From an uncultured Corynebacterium sp. (lineage in GTDB: Bacteria > Actinomycetota > Actinomycetes > Mycobacteriales > Mycobacteriaceae), in NCBI RefSeq assembly GCF_943914615.1, contig NZ_CALUCS010000005.1, positions 52,401 to 116,400 on the forward strand: a stretch of 64,000 bases of DNA, written 5' to 3'. Of the stretch, positions 25,044 to 32,793 are shown in pieces; positions within the stretch are counted from its first letter, which is position 1, and every line of letters starts with the position of its first letter. Position numbers and translations under genes: made by a program. The notes beneath the pieces were generated by a model, which worked only from the letters and a program-made list of their open reading frames with translations, made no database searches and was not told the origin of the DNA.

Positions 25044-25784
25044 ATGGCTAAAGCTGCACACTCACCACAGAAAATTGCTGATCTGCTTACTCCTAAGGAA
25101 TCCCAGGTACTGATCCGTTCGCTCCGCGCCAAACTTGTATCTGGCATGGAGGGTTACGACGGACTTGTAGGTTCTCTGGTTAACTTCCCGGTTTTCTTGG
25201 ATGTTCCTAAAGACTGGGAGCAGCGCCTAACAGAGCTACCGGCCCAAGAGCTACCGGCTCGCCATGAAACCTACCTTGGCTTATCCAAGGACTTTCTGGA
25301 CGAGGTAGTCCAGACGTTGACAGCTGAAATGAAAGCCTGGGAAGGCAAATTCACCGATTTTGATCGCCTGCAATGCTCCATTTTGGAAATGCGCACCAAA
25401 GGTGTGGACATCTGGGTTTTCGATGACTGGGGATCGATAGACAGTGATGACGAAATGGTTGGCGAGGCGCTCATCCCCTATGAGATCGCGGAAGATTTTG
25501 ATTTGCAGGAAGTAGAAATCCAGTTCTACGTCCGGTCGTTCTCTGGTCAAGTGACCGAGGCGACGCAAATCATCGTCGATAAGCTGGAAAGCTACGGGTT
25601 GAATCCACAGTGGGACGAGGATGCTACGGGGCCTGTGAGGGGGCCAATTTCAGTTCGAATGATGTGGCAGCCACACAGCATCCTCAAAGAGGGGTGGGAC
25701 GAACTTTACGAAACCCCGGAAGAATATTTAGCCAGCCTTGCTGCGCCGGCAAACCAAAAGCTGTCCGACGGCGACGTCGATTAA
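25044..25784 (+). CDS. Conserved-looking protein of unknown function
   Basis: 246-residue soluble, acidic protein without signal peptide or membrane segment. The N-terminus (TPKESQVLIRSLRAKLV) is helical; the rest has many Trp and Asp/Glu residues (VDIWVFDDWGSIDSDDEM, ISVRMMWQPHSILKEGWDEL). I recognise no family or catalytic motif. TATTCT at 25032-25037 lies 6 bp before the ATG, so the transcript may be leaderless. It sits directly after the tRNA-Gly gene, and its base composition is more AT-rich than the neighbouring genes, which fits an acquired gene next to a tRNA. Confidence 0.7.
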   Translation: MAKAAHSPQKIADLLTPKESQVLIRSLRAKLVSGMEGYDGLVGSLVNFPVFLDVPKDWEQRLTELPAQELPARHETYLGLSKDFLDEVVQTLTAEMKAWEGKFTDFDRLQCSILEMRTKGVDIWVFDDWGSIDSDDEMVGEALIPYEIAEDFDLQEVEIQFYVRSFSGQVTEATQIIVDKLESYGLNPQWDEDATGPVRGPISVRMMWQPHSILKEGWDELYETPEEYLASLAAPANQKLSDGDVD

Positions 25785-25799
25785 CTCCCCGAACCTGCG

Positions 25800-26309
25800 T
25801 TACTCGAACGTGTACAGCATCACGTGCGCGTGCTCGGCCTCGTCCACGCCCTTTTCGACGTATCCGATCTTCTCGTAGACGTGCTTCGCGCGGTCGTTGC
25901 CGAAAACGACGCACAGGCTAACGCCCGGCTTGCCGTCTGCCTTCGCCTGATCCAGCACCGCCTGCATCAGCTTCGTGCCTAGCCCCTTGCCCGTGTTGCC
26001 GGGCGCCATGGCGATCGCCACCTCCGGGTATTCGGCGGATACGTAGCCGTAGCCGTGGTTTTCTTCCGTAGAGTCGAGCAGCCATGCTGCGCCGATGGAC
26101 TCGCCGTTTTCTTCGACGATGACGCCACCTTGTCCCTCAGTCCAACCATCCACGTAGAACACAGTGTCCTCGTCGAAGGTCTCCGAGTACTCCCTGTTCG
26201 GGTCACCCCAGGTATCCGTCTCAGCGTTCATCTTGTGAATGAAGGGCCGGTCGGCTTCGACTGCGCGACGGAAGGTGAACTGTTCAGGGGCGTCTTTGTA
26301 AGAAGTCAT
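25800..26309 (-). CDS. GNAT family N-acetyltransferase
   Basis: 169-residue GNAT protein. The acetyl-CoA site is readable as VAIAMAPGNTGKGLGTKLMQAVL (the Q/RxxGxG/A loop in the form NTGKGLG), and the C-terminal beta-strand pair CVVFGNDRAKHVYEKIGYVEKG is typical. The substrate is unknown. TACGCT at 26317-26322 lies 7 bp before the ATG at 26309, suggesting a leaderless transcript, and no ribosome site is visible. It is convergent with the unknown gene at 25044. Confidence 0.85.
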   Translation of the reverse strand: MTSYKDAPEQFTFRRAVEADRPFIHKMNAETDTWGDPNREYSETFDEDTVFYVDGWTEGQGGVIVEENGESIGAAWLLDSTEENHGYGYVSAEYPEVAIAMAPGNTGKGLGTKLMQAVLDQAKADGKPGVSLCVVFGNDRAKHVYEKIGYVEKGVDEAEHAHVMLYTFE

Positions 26310-26331
26310 AAGAATAAGCGTAGCGAAAGCA

Positions 26332-26376
26332 ACCCCCAGGGCGAAGGCGCTCAGGTGTGGCGCCTGCCCTGGGGGT
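26332..26376. terminator. Strong hairpin between ldt and the GNAT gene, without U-run
   Basis: ACCCCCAGGGC (26332-26342) pairs with GCCCTGGGGGT (26366-26376), with further GGCGC/GCGCC pairing inside. It follows the stop of the L,D-transpeptidase on the minus strand. Neither side has a T-run, so termination would be of the tract-free kind; alternatively it stabilises the 3' end. Confidence 0.5.
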
Positions 26377-26411
26377 GGGTGGTTAGGCTGGTGAACCCGT
26401 GTGCGAGTGTC

Positions 26412-27089
26412 CTAGTAGATGTAGATTCGGTCGCCGACGTTCAGTGCATTGAAGAAGTTCTGAGCGTGTGGGGCAGCCAGGTGGATGCAGCCGTGGGACA
26501 TTACGTTCGGGGAGCCCTGGTGGAAGGCGTGGCCGTTATTGGTGAAGTACACGGAGTAGGGCATCGGAGCATTGCCGTAGGTGCGGGAGTATTCGTCCTT
26601 TACCTTGCGGGTGATGACGTGCCAGCCCTTCGGAGTTTCGTAGCCACGCTTACCAGTGGAAACCTTTACCGGGCCGTAGCTGGTCTTTCCGCCGCGCTGC
26701 AGCCAGGCAGTCTGGTTGCGCAGGCTAACGCAGCCGCGGGCGTTCTTCGGGCACGGAGTGTTGCGTGGTGCCGGGGCGGGGCGCTTCTTTGGAGCCGGTC
26801 GCGGTGCGGGCTTGTTGGCACGCTCGCGAGCGGCCAGGGCGCCGGGAGCGAAGAAGTTAGCGGCATCGTCGGCTGCGCGGTTGATCTGGCCACGGGCGGG
26901 CTCTGGCAGACCACGGGTGCTGTTGTGGACGTTATCGCGGGCGCCCAGAACGAAGTTGTTGATGTCCTGCTGAGAGGAGCCCAGTGGGGCAGCGGAGGCG
27001 GCACCGGTGCCGAGGGAAGCAGCCATCATGGTTGCGACACCGGCAGCGGCGAGGCGGTGGCGGAGGGAGCGAGAGTTGGATTTCGTCAT
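26412..27089 (-). CDS. L,D-transpeptidase (YkuD domain)
   Basis: 225-residue secreted enzyme that forms 3-3 peptidoglycan cross-links. A signal peptide (about 1-33, GAASAAP) is followed by a Pro/Ala/Arg-rich linker and the YkuD domain. The catalytic motif is GHAFHQGSPNVMSHGCIHL with Cys201, His199 and the upstream His190; the usual SHGCxR is here SHGCIH. Two Cys in NTPCPKNARGC may form a disulfide. ATG at 27089; a GTG two codons earlier is an alternative. It lacks the Ig-like domains of mycobacterial LdtMt2, so it is a short variant. Confidence 0.88.
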   Translation of the reverse strand: MTKSNSRSLRHRLAAAGVATMMAASLGTGAASAAPLGSSQQDINNFVLGARDNVHNSTRGLPEPARGQINRAADDAANFFAPGALAARERANKPAPRPAPKKRPAPAPRNTPCPKNARGCVSLRNQTAWLQRGGKTSYGPVKVSTGKRGYETPKGWHVITRKVKDEYSRTYGNAPMPYSVYFTNNGHAFHQGSPNVMSHGCIHLAAPHAQNFFNALNVGDRIYIY

Positions 27090-27265
27090 AGGCACAGCTT
27101 AACGGGTTGCGCCGGGAGTATGTGCACTGAATCACGAGTTAATTTCTAGATTCTTTCCAGAGCCATTGCTGCTTTTCGAAAGCAATTTAGATGGTGACGG
27201 AGGCAGCAAGAGTATTTCCGCAAGCATTCCGCGAGGGTACGCCATGGTGGGAAACCGCTACAGGG

Positions 27266-27284
27266 TTCACAGCAAACATCCAGC
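27266..27284 (+). promoter_or_regulatory. Candidate PhoP/PhoR box upstream of phoR
   Basis: TTCACAGC-AAA-CATCCAGC is a direct repeat of 8-bp units with a 3-bp spacer, the architecture reported for C. glutamicum PhoR sites (CTGTGAA units on the other strand) and M. tuberculosis PhoP sites (TCACAGC-N4-TCACAGC). The first half is a perfect TCACAGC. Likely -10 elements lie just downstream (TATCAT 27285 or TAGACG 27296). It suggests autoregulation. Confidence 0.5.
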
Positions 27285-27334
27285 TATCATGCAGATAGAC
27301 GCTAATTCTCTGCAGCACAATGAGGTACATGACA

Positions 27335-28036
27335 ATGCCCAACACCCAGCCGGTGAAGGTCCTCGTCGTCGACGACGAGGCCAATATTTCTGACCTCCTC
27401 AAGGTAAGCCTGAAGTTTCAGGGGTTTGACGTGGAAACGGCCGACAACGGCCAAGACGCACTCGCACTGGCGAAAACCTACCAACCGGATGCCTTCATTC
27501 TGGACGTCATGATGCCCGGCATGGATGGCTTCACCCTGCTCAATAAGCTCCGCGCCGCAGGTCACGATGCCCCGGCGCTCTTCCTCACCGCCAAGGATGG
27601 TGTGGAGGATCGAATCCACGGCTTGACCATCGGCGCCGATGACTATGTGACCAAGCCGTTCAGCCTGGAAGAGGTCATCACCCGGCTGCGTGTGATCCTG
27701 CGCCGCGTGTCCTCCGAGGAAGAGCAGGAATCCAGCCTGATCACCTACGAGGACATCACTTTGGATGACGACATGCACGAGGTCACCAAGGCCGGAGAGA
27801 TCGTCGACCTGTCGCCCACGGAGTTCAAGCTGCTGCGCTACCTACTGGTTAACGCCGAAGTTGTGCTGAGCAAGGCGAAGATCCTGGACCACGTGTGGAA
27901 CTACGACTTCGGCGGTGACGGCAACGTCGTCGAGTCCTATGTTTCCTACCTGCGCCGCAAGATCGACAAGGAAGAGCCTCACCTCATTCAGACCGTCCGC
28001 GGTGTGGGTTACGTGTTGCGTAAGCCCCGCAGCTAA
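27335..28036 (+). CDS. phoR: Response regulator of the phosphate-starvation system (PhoR; M. tuberculosis PhoP type)
   Basis: 233-residue OmpR-type regulator: receiver domain (VLVVDDE, phospho-acceptor Asp57 in ILDVMMPGMDG, LFLTAKD, YVTKPFSL) and winged-helix DNA-binding domain (LSPTEFKLLRYLLVNAEVVL, HVWNYDFGGDGNVVESYVSY, RGVGYVLRKP). It is near-identical in motif order to M. tuberculosis PhoP, the orthologue of C. glutamicum PhoR, which activates pst genes under phosphate starvation. Of three in-frame ATGs (27320, 27329, 27335) the last has GAGGT at 8 nt. The naming is reversed between genera. The histidine kinase gene follows after 12 bp. Confidence 0.88.
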   Translation: MPNTQPVKVLVVDDEANISDLLKVSLKFQGFDVETADNGQDALALAKTYQPDAFILDVMMPGMDGFTLLNKLRAAGHDAPALFLTAKDGVEDRIHGLTIGADDYVTKPFSLEEVITRLRVILRRVSSEEEQESSLITYEDITLDDDMHEVTKAGEIVDLSPTEFKLLRYLLVNAEVVLSKAKILDHVWNYDFGGDGNVVESYVSYLRRKIDKEEPHLIQTVRGVGYVLRKPRS

Positions 28037-28048
28037 GACCTGATTCCT

Positions 28049-29659
28049 ATGTCCAACGCTGAAAACATCGGCGCGCCAGAGTCTGCTGCGCCTGCTGAGG
28101 CCGCTGCGTCTGAAGCGCCTGCTGTAGGCTCCGCCGTCCCCGTCCGCTCCGGCCATCCAGGGCATTTTTTGTCTCACTATCCGCTGCGCATCTCCCTGGT
28201 CGTGGTGATCGCGGTGCTGGTCGCCATGGGACTAACGGTCTCCGGTGTTTCCGTGACGACCACCCTGCAGCGCTTCCTTATTCAAAGGGTTGATGAGCAG
28301 CTGGATCAGGCGACAAACGGTTGGGCCCACCGATCCGGCCTCGCCGACGGCAATTCCGAAGACCAGAGTGCGCTGAGCGGGAGCGACAGCACCGCTCTGG
28401 GGTCGGAAGGCTTCGGTGTGCTGAACCTCCAGCAGCCGCCGAATCCCGTCACAGGGGTTACTCGCCCGCCCAGCGATTTCTACATTCTGGTGGTCGACGA
28501 TCAGATCTCCTACGAGTATTTCAACTCCCCGCTGAAGGCTCGCCCCGAGATCCGTGGACTGGGAAATCCCACCATGCCAGTGACTGTCGGTTCGCGCGAG
28601 GATTCCGAGCCGCATATCAGCTGGCGTGCCACCAGTTTCCGCAATGACGACGGCACCATCACGATCGTCGCCCTGCCTTTGGCGGAAGAAGAGCACATTA
28701 TTTCCCGCCTCGTCCTGTTGCAGGCAGTCATCGGCCTGACGGTCGTCGCGTTCGTTATCTTGGCATCGATGTATCTGGTGCGCCGCGCTTTGCGTCCACT
28801 GAACGAGGTGGAACTGACGGCGTCAAAAATTTCGAACGGTGACCTCGGGCAGCGCGTGCCGAACTGGCGGCCCAACACAGAGGTCGGGCGGCTTTCGCAG
28901 GCGCTCAACAAGATGCTCGCGCAGATCCAAACGGCGTTCGTCGCCATCGGCGCTTCGGAAAGACAGGCGCGCCGCTCCGAGGCATCGATGCGCCGCTTCA
29001 TCGGGGATGCTTCGCACGAGCTGCGCACGCCATTGACGTCGGTGCGCGGCTACGCGGAGTTGTACCAATCGGGTGCTACTGATGACGCCCCCATGGTCAT
29101 CGACCGTATTTCTGAAGAGGCTGGTCGCATGAGTCTGCTGGTCGAAGACCTCCTAGCGTTGGTCCGCATGGACGAGGGGCGACCGCTGGCGAAGAACCGC
29201 GTGGACATGCTGGAACTGGTGCTGGAAACCGCAGAGTCGGCGCGCGCGGGATTCCCGAACCGCACGGTGCAGGTCGTCAACGAAACCGGGGACGTGCCGA
29301 TTGTCATCGGCGACGTGAACCGCCTGCACCAGGTGCTGGGAAACCTGGTGACCAATGCGTTGCGGCACGCGGGCGAAGACGCGGAGGTGAAGTTGCGCCT
29401 GGATAAGCGCGACGGCAACGTGATCGTGGATGTGGAGGACAACGGCCAGGGCATTCCGGCTGAAGATGTCCCACACTTGTTTGAAAGGTTCTACCGCCCG
29501 GACGTCTCGCGCTCGCGTGCTTCAGGCGGCTCGGGGCTGGGGCTGTCGATCGTCAAGGGGTTGGTGGAGGCCCACGGCGGCACGGTCACCGTGGATAGCG
29601 AGGAAGGCAAGGGCACGCGCTTCCGGATCGCGCTGCCTGAGGCGCCTGAGGCGGAATGA
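28049..29659 (+). CDS. phoS: Sensor histidine kinase partner (PhoS type)
   Basis: 536-residue membrane kinase. A Pro/Ala-rich cytoplasmic N-terminus is followed by TM1 (ISLVVVIAVLVAMGLTVSG), an extracytoplasmic sensor region of about 150 residues, TM2 (LQAVIGLTVVAFVILASMYLV), HAMP, the HisKA domain with phospho-acceptor His323 (GDASHELRTPLTS) and the ATPase domain with N box (LGNLVTNALRHAG), G1 (VEDNGQGIP) and G2 (GGSGLGLSIVKGLVEAHGG). It phosphorylates the adjacent PhoR, presumably at low phosphate. The start ATG has no good ribosome site, so it may be coupled to phoR. Confidence 0.88.
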   Translation: MSNAENIGAPESAAPAEAAASEAPAVGSAVPVRSGHPGHFLSHYPLRISLVVVIAVLVAMGLTVSGVSVTTTLQRFLIQRVDEQLDQATNGWAHRSGLADGNSEDQSALSGSDSTALGSEGFGVLNLQQPPNPVTGVTRPPSDFYILVVDDQISYEYFNSPLKARPEIRGLGNPTMPVTVGSREDSEPHISWRATSFRNDDGTITIVALPLAEEEHIISRLVLLQAVIGLTVVAFVILASMYLVRRALRPLNEVELTASKISNGDLGQRVPNWRPNTEVGRLSQALNKMLAQIQTAFVAIGASERQARRSEASMRRFIGDASHELRTPLTSVRGYAELYQSGATDDAPMVIDRISEEAGRMSLLVEDLLALVRMDEGRPLAKNRVDMLELVLETAESARAGFPNRTVQVVNETGDVPIVIGDVNRLHQVLGNLVTNALRHAGEDAEVKLRLDKRDGNVIVDVEDNGQGIPAEDVPHLFERFYRPDVSRSRASGGSGLGLSIVKGLVEAHGGTVTVDSEEGKGTRFRIALPEAPEAE

Positions 29660-29684
29660 CATCCCCGCGGAGTATGCGGGGGTG
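29660..29684. terminator. Hairpin between phoS and the convergent lipase gene
   Basis: ATCCCCGC (29661-29668) and GCGGGGGTG (29676-29684) form a stem with a 7-nt loop immediately after the phoS stop. It lies between two convergent genes and could serve both; the T-run is minimal. Confidence 0.5.
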
Positions 29685-29685
29685 C

Positions 29686-30882
29686 TTAGGCCTCCGTATC
29701 GTCTTCCTCTAAGCCATCGAGGAGTGCCAGGTGGACGATGTCCTGCACGTCCGGGTTCGTTGGCAGTTCCTCGTGCTTGCACTTGGACACGCCCAGGTCC
29801 TGGAGGAAGTAGTTCGTGATGATGGCCTCGCCAGTGTCATTCGAATGGCCATCCTCGAGCTGGAACGTGGTGTGGTCACTGGGGATAGTAGGCTGCCGGT
29901 CGCCTAAAAAGGCGTTTTCGTGGGGCACTACGGTGGCATCGTTGCGGGTGGCGTAGCAGGTGTAGCGAATATGGTTGCGGGTTTCGGGGGAGGCCGCCAG
30001 GGTTTCCATCAGCGGCGAACCAATGACCTGCTGCATGCCCGCCGCGCCGAAGACCCGGCGAATGGTAGCGGCTGCCACGCGCTGGCTCATGTCCGTGGTG
30101 AACATGCCACCCAGCATGCCCATGAGTGTGGTGCCCTGGTGCGGGGCGCCGAGCGTGATGAGGTGGTGGACGTAATCTTCGCCGCCGAGTTCGTTGATCC
30201 AGTAGCGGGCCAGGAGCCCTCCCTGGGAATGCCCCACGATATCCACGGCCTCCGCGCCCGTGGCGGCCAGCACCTGTTCTATGTAGGCGCCGATGTCCTG
30301 GGCAGAGGTCGGAATATCCTGTGTACCGTGCACGCCGTAGTCCGGGCTAAACACCACAAAGTCGTCGTCTCGCAGGCGCAGAACTAGGTTCTGCCACACG
30401 TTTTTCGAGCTGATCGTCCCGTGGATAAGGATTACTGGGTACGGACGGTCGATGGTGGGACGCGCCTGCCACAGATCATCGGCATAACCGGGGGAGACTT
30501 GGCGGGCGCCCAGCGGCGGGTCGGGGATTGCTCCTCGCAGCTGCGGTAACTGTGGGCGGGTCATGCGCCCCGGAATGTCCCAGAGGAAGCGCCCGGTGTT
30601 GGAAATACCGCTGGCCATGCCACTGCCAAGGCGGCTAAGCCAGCTGCGGTCATCGGGGGCGGGGCCAATGACGTCGCCCGCATTGGCGGGGTCATAGTCA
30701 TCGTAGTTCTCGGAACTCTCGGAGTTCTCGAGGTTTTCTGCCACGGCTGCACCCGCCGGGGGATCGGCCTCGGCAAGTTCCTCTAGGTCCAGTTCTGGGT
30801 CGAACTCTGGGGCGACCTCTGGGGCAACCACGTCGTCAGCGTTGTGAGGGCTTTCGGTGTTGTTGTCGTTGTCGTTTTCCAC
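29686..30882 (-). CDS. Triacylglycerol lipase-like alpha/beta hydrolase with acidic N-terminus
   Basis: 398-residue protein. The hydrolase core (about 145-360) has the oxyanion strand PVILIHGTISSKNVW, the nucleophile elbow VGHSQGG (Ser219) and a likely catalytic His in LEDGHSNDT, as in the lipase class 2/EstA family. Before it lies an unusual acidic, Asn/Glu-rich segment of about 75 residues, with no signal peptide, although relatives are secreted. The start is GTG at 30882 with GGTGG upstream. No later start would give an obvious signal peptide. The substrate is unknown; lipid hydrolysis is inferred. Confidence 0.78.
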   Translation of the reverse strand: MENDNDNNTESPHNADDVVAPEVAPEFDPELDLEELAEADPPAGAAVAENLENSESSENYDDYDPANAGDVIGPAPDDRSWLSRLGSGMASGISNTGRFLWDIPGRMTRPQLPQLRGAIPDPPLGARQVSPGYADDLWQARPTIDRPYPVILIHGTISSKNVWQNLVLRLRDDDFVVFSPDYGVHGTQDIPTSAQDIGAYIEQVLAATGAEAVDIVGHSQGGLLARYWINELGGEDYVHHLITLGAPHQGTTLMGMLGGMFTTDMSQRVAAATIRRVFGAAGMQQVIGSPLMETLAASPETRNHIRYTCYATRNDATVVPHENAFLGDRQPTIPSDHTTFQLEDGHSNDTGEAIITNYFLQDLGVSKCKHEELPTNPDVQDIVHLALLDGLEEDDTEA

Positions 30883-30947
30883 TGGTTATCCACCGCAATG
30901 ACAATGAAACGAAGGAAGGGGGTGCTGGGCTCTAAACTTTCAAGTTT

Positions 30948-31385
30948 TTAAGCGGAGGGGATCTTCGCCTCGTCTACACCCTGAGCCTGCAGTGCCTGGC
31001 GAATCTTGGCAGCCGACTCATCCATCTTCTCCGGATCCGTCTCGTCCATCCGCATCACGTTCTGCAGGCTATAGCCGGACATGTCGGAAGCCGGGAAAAT
31101 GTGGATGTGGGCGTGTGGCACCTCGAATCCAGCGATTAGGTAGCCGGCACGGGGGGCGTCAAAAGCCTCGACGATAGCCTTGCCCACCAGCTGCGCGACC
31201 TCGTTACAGTGAGCCCACGTTGCTGTATCCATATCGGTCCAGCGATCGACCTCCTCGATCGGCACGACCAGCGTGTGGCCATATGCCGCGGGTTCGATGG
31301 TCAAAAACGCCGCCGCGGTTTCGTCGCGGTAGACGATGCGACCGGGGATCTCGCCGTTCAGGATTTTCGTGAATACCGTAGCCAT
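30948..31385 (-). CDS. HIT family nucleotide hydrolase
   Basis: 145-residue histidine-triad protein. The HIT motif is HAHIHIFP (the usual HxHxHxx), preceded by the typical TKILNGEIPGRIVYRDE and HTLVVPIEEVDRW. Family members hydrolyse nucleoside phosphoramidates or dinucleotides; the exact substrate is not predictable. TAACAT (31393-31398) lies 7 bp before the ATG and no ribosome site is present, so the transcript is probably leaderless. It is divergent from purD with 65 bp between the starts. Confidence 0.88.
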   Translation of the reverse strand: MATVFTKILNGEIPGRIVYRDETAAAFLTIEPAAYGHTLVVPIEEVDRWTDMDTATWAHCNEVAQLVGKAIVEAFDAPRAGYLIAGFEVPHAHIHIFPASDMSGYSLQNVMRMDETDPEKMDESAAKIRQALQAQGVDEAKIPSA

Positions 31386-31392
31386 GCTGCCG

Positions 31393-31442
31393 ATGTTAGC
31401 GCGTGAGACGTATCTGGTGGCGGGTGTTAGCTTCGCTAGACT
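31393..31442. promoter_or_regulatory. Divergent leaderless promoters of the HIT gene and purD
   Basis: On the minus strand TAACAT (31393-31398) is 7 bp from the HIT ATG. On the plus strand TAGACT (31437-31442) is 8 bp from the purD ATG. A -10 box normally ends 6-7 bp before the first transcribed base, so both messages would start at or next to the start codon. Confidence 0.55.
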
Positions 31443-31450
31443 GGGGAACC

Positions 31451-32707
31451 ATGCGCATTCTTGTTATCGGTAGCGGTGCCCGCGAGCACGCACTGGCTTA
31501 TTCTCTGTCCCTGGATCCCTCCGTCGAACAGGTCCACGTCAGCCCGGGTAATGCCGGGATGACGGCCGTGGCCACCCTGCACCCGGACGGCGATCCGGTG
31601 GCCTTGGCCCGCAAAATCGAGGCGGATCTGGTTGTTATCGGCCCCGAGATCCCGCTGGTCGCCGGGGTTGCCGACGAGCTGCGCGCGGCGGGCTTCGCCG
31701 TGTTCGGTCCGTCGGCCGCCGCCGCACAGATTGAGGGTTCGAAGGCCTTTGCGAAGGACATCATGGCCAAGGCGCAGGTTCGTACCGCCGATGCCGTCGC
31801 TGTCCCTGTCGGGTCTAGCGACTCTTTTATTGACGCCACCCTCGACAAATTCGGCCCAACTTACGTTGTCAAGGATGATGGCCTGGCCGGCGGCAAGGGT
31901 GTGGTTGTCACGGCCGACCGCGCGGAGGCTTTGGAGCACATCCACGCAGTGCACGCAGGCGGTAACCCGGTGCTGCTGGAGAGCTTCTTGGACGGCCCGG
32001 AGGTTTCCCTGTTCTGCCTGGTGGATGGCGAGACCGTGGTGCCGCTGCTGCCCGCGCAAGATTTCAAGCGAGTCGGGGATAACGACGAAGGCCCGAACAC
32101 CGGTGGCATGGGTGCCTACACTCCGCTGCCGTGGCTGCCGGCAGATGGCGTGCAGCGCATCGTGACCGAGGTCGTGGAACCGGTGGCCAAGCAGATGGTT
32201 GCCGAGGGCGTGCCCTTCAACGGCCTGCTATACGCCGGTCTGGCGTGGGGCAGCGAAGGTCCCGCCGTGGTGGAGTTCAACTGCCGCTTCGGCGACCCGG
32301 AGACCCAGCCCGTGCTGCGTTTGCTGAAGACTCCGCTGGGCGAAGTGCTGAATGCTGTGGCGACGGGCACGCTGGACCAGCTGCCGCCGCTGGAGTGGGA
32401 GGACGGCTACGCGTTGACCGTCGTGCTGGCTGCCGAGAACTACCCGGCCAGCCCAGTGACCGGCAGGCCGATCGTCGGGGCGGAGCCGGGCAACGAATCC
32501 CGCGGGATCCTGGCAGCAGGCGTAGCGGAGCAGGATGGCCAGCTGGTGAGCTCCGGCGGCCGCGTGCTGAACGTCATCGGCACTGGCGCCACCCTGGCGG
32601 AGGCGCGCAAGCAGGCCTATGAGACCCTGCAAGGCATCCAGCTAGAAGGTGCGCACTACCGCTCTGACATTGCCCTTCCCGCAGTTGAGGGGCGTATTTC
32701 CATCTAG
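31451..32707 (+). CDS. purD: Phosphoribosylamine-glycine ligase
   Basis: 418-residue ATP-grasp enzyme for step 2 of purine synthesis (phosphoribosylamine + glycine + ATP to GAR). It starts with MRILVIGSGAREHALA; other signatures are VVIGPEIPLVAGVADEL, AFAKDIMAKA, VKDDGLAGGKGVVV and FNCRFGDPETQPVL with metal and ATP ligands. ATG at 31451 matches the family N-terminus; upstream in-frame codons would overlap the promoter. It is the first of eight purine genes in the window, all on this strand. Confidence 0.95.
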   Translation: MRILVIGSGAREHALAYSLSLDPSVEQVHVSPGNAGMTAVATLHPDGDPVALARKIEADLVVIGPEIPLVAGVADELRAAGFAVFGPSAAAAQIEGSKAFAKDIMAKAQVRTADAVAVPVGSSDSFIDATLDKFGPTYVVKDDGLAGGKGVVVTADRAEALEHIHAVHAGGNPVLLESFLDGPEVSLFCLVDGETVVPLLPAQDFKRVGDNDEGPNTGGMGAYTPLPWLPADGVQRIVTEVVEPVAKQMVAEGVPFNGLLYAGLAWGSEGPAVVEFNCRFGDPETQPVLRLLKTPLGEVLNAVATGTLDQLPPLEWEDGYALTVVLAAENYPASPVTGRPIVGAEPGNESRGILAAGVAEQDGQLVSSGGRVLNVIGTGATLAEARKQAYETLQGIQLEGAHYRSDIALPAVEGRISI

Positions 32708-32793
32708 TGCCCGAACGCTGTTTTATCAGCATTTGGGTGTAAAGATTGCATAAGGGTTTCGCGTCGGGGGCAATAGGTTTAATGTAACCTTTT
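32708..32793. other. Intergenic region purD-ktrB
   Basis: 86 bp. A short stem GCTG/CAGC with loop TTTTAT lies at its start, and TTGCAT and TTTAAT resemble promoter elements for ktrB. No ribosome site is obvious before the GTG. Confidence 0.3.
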
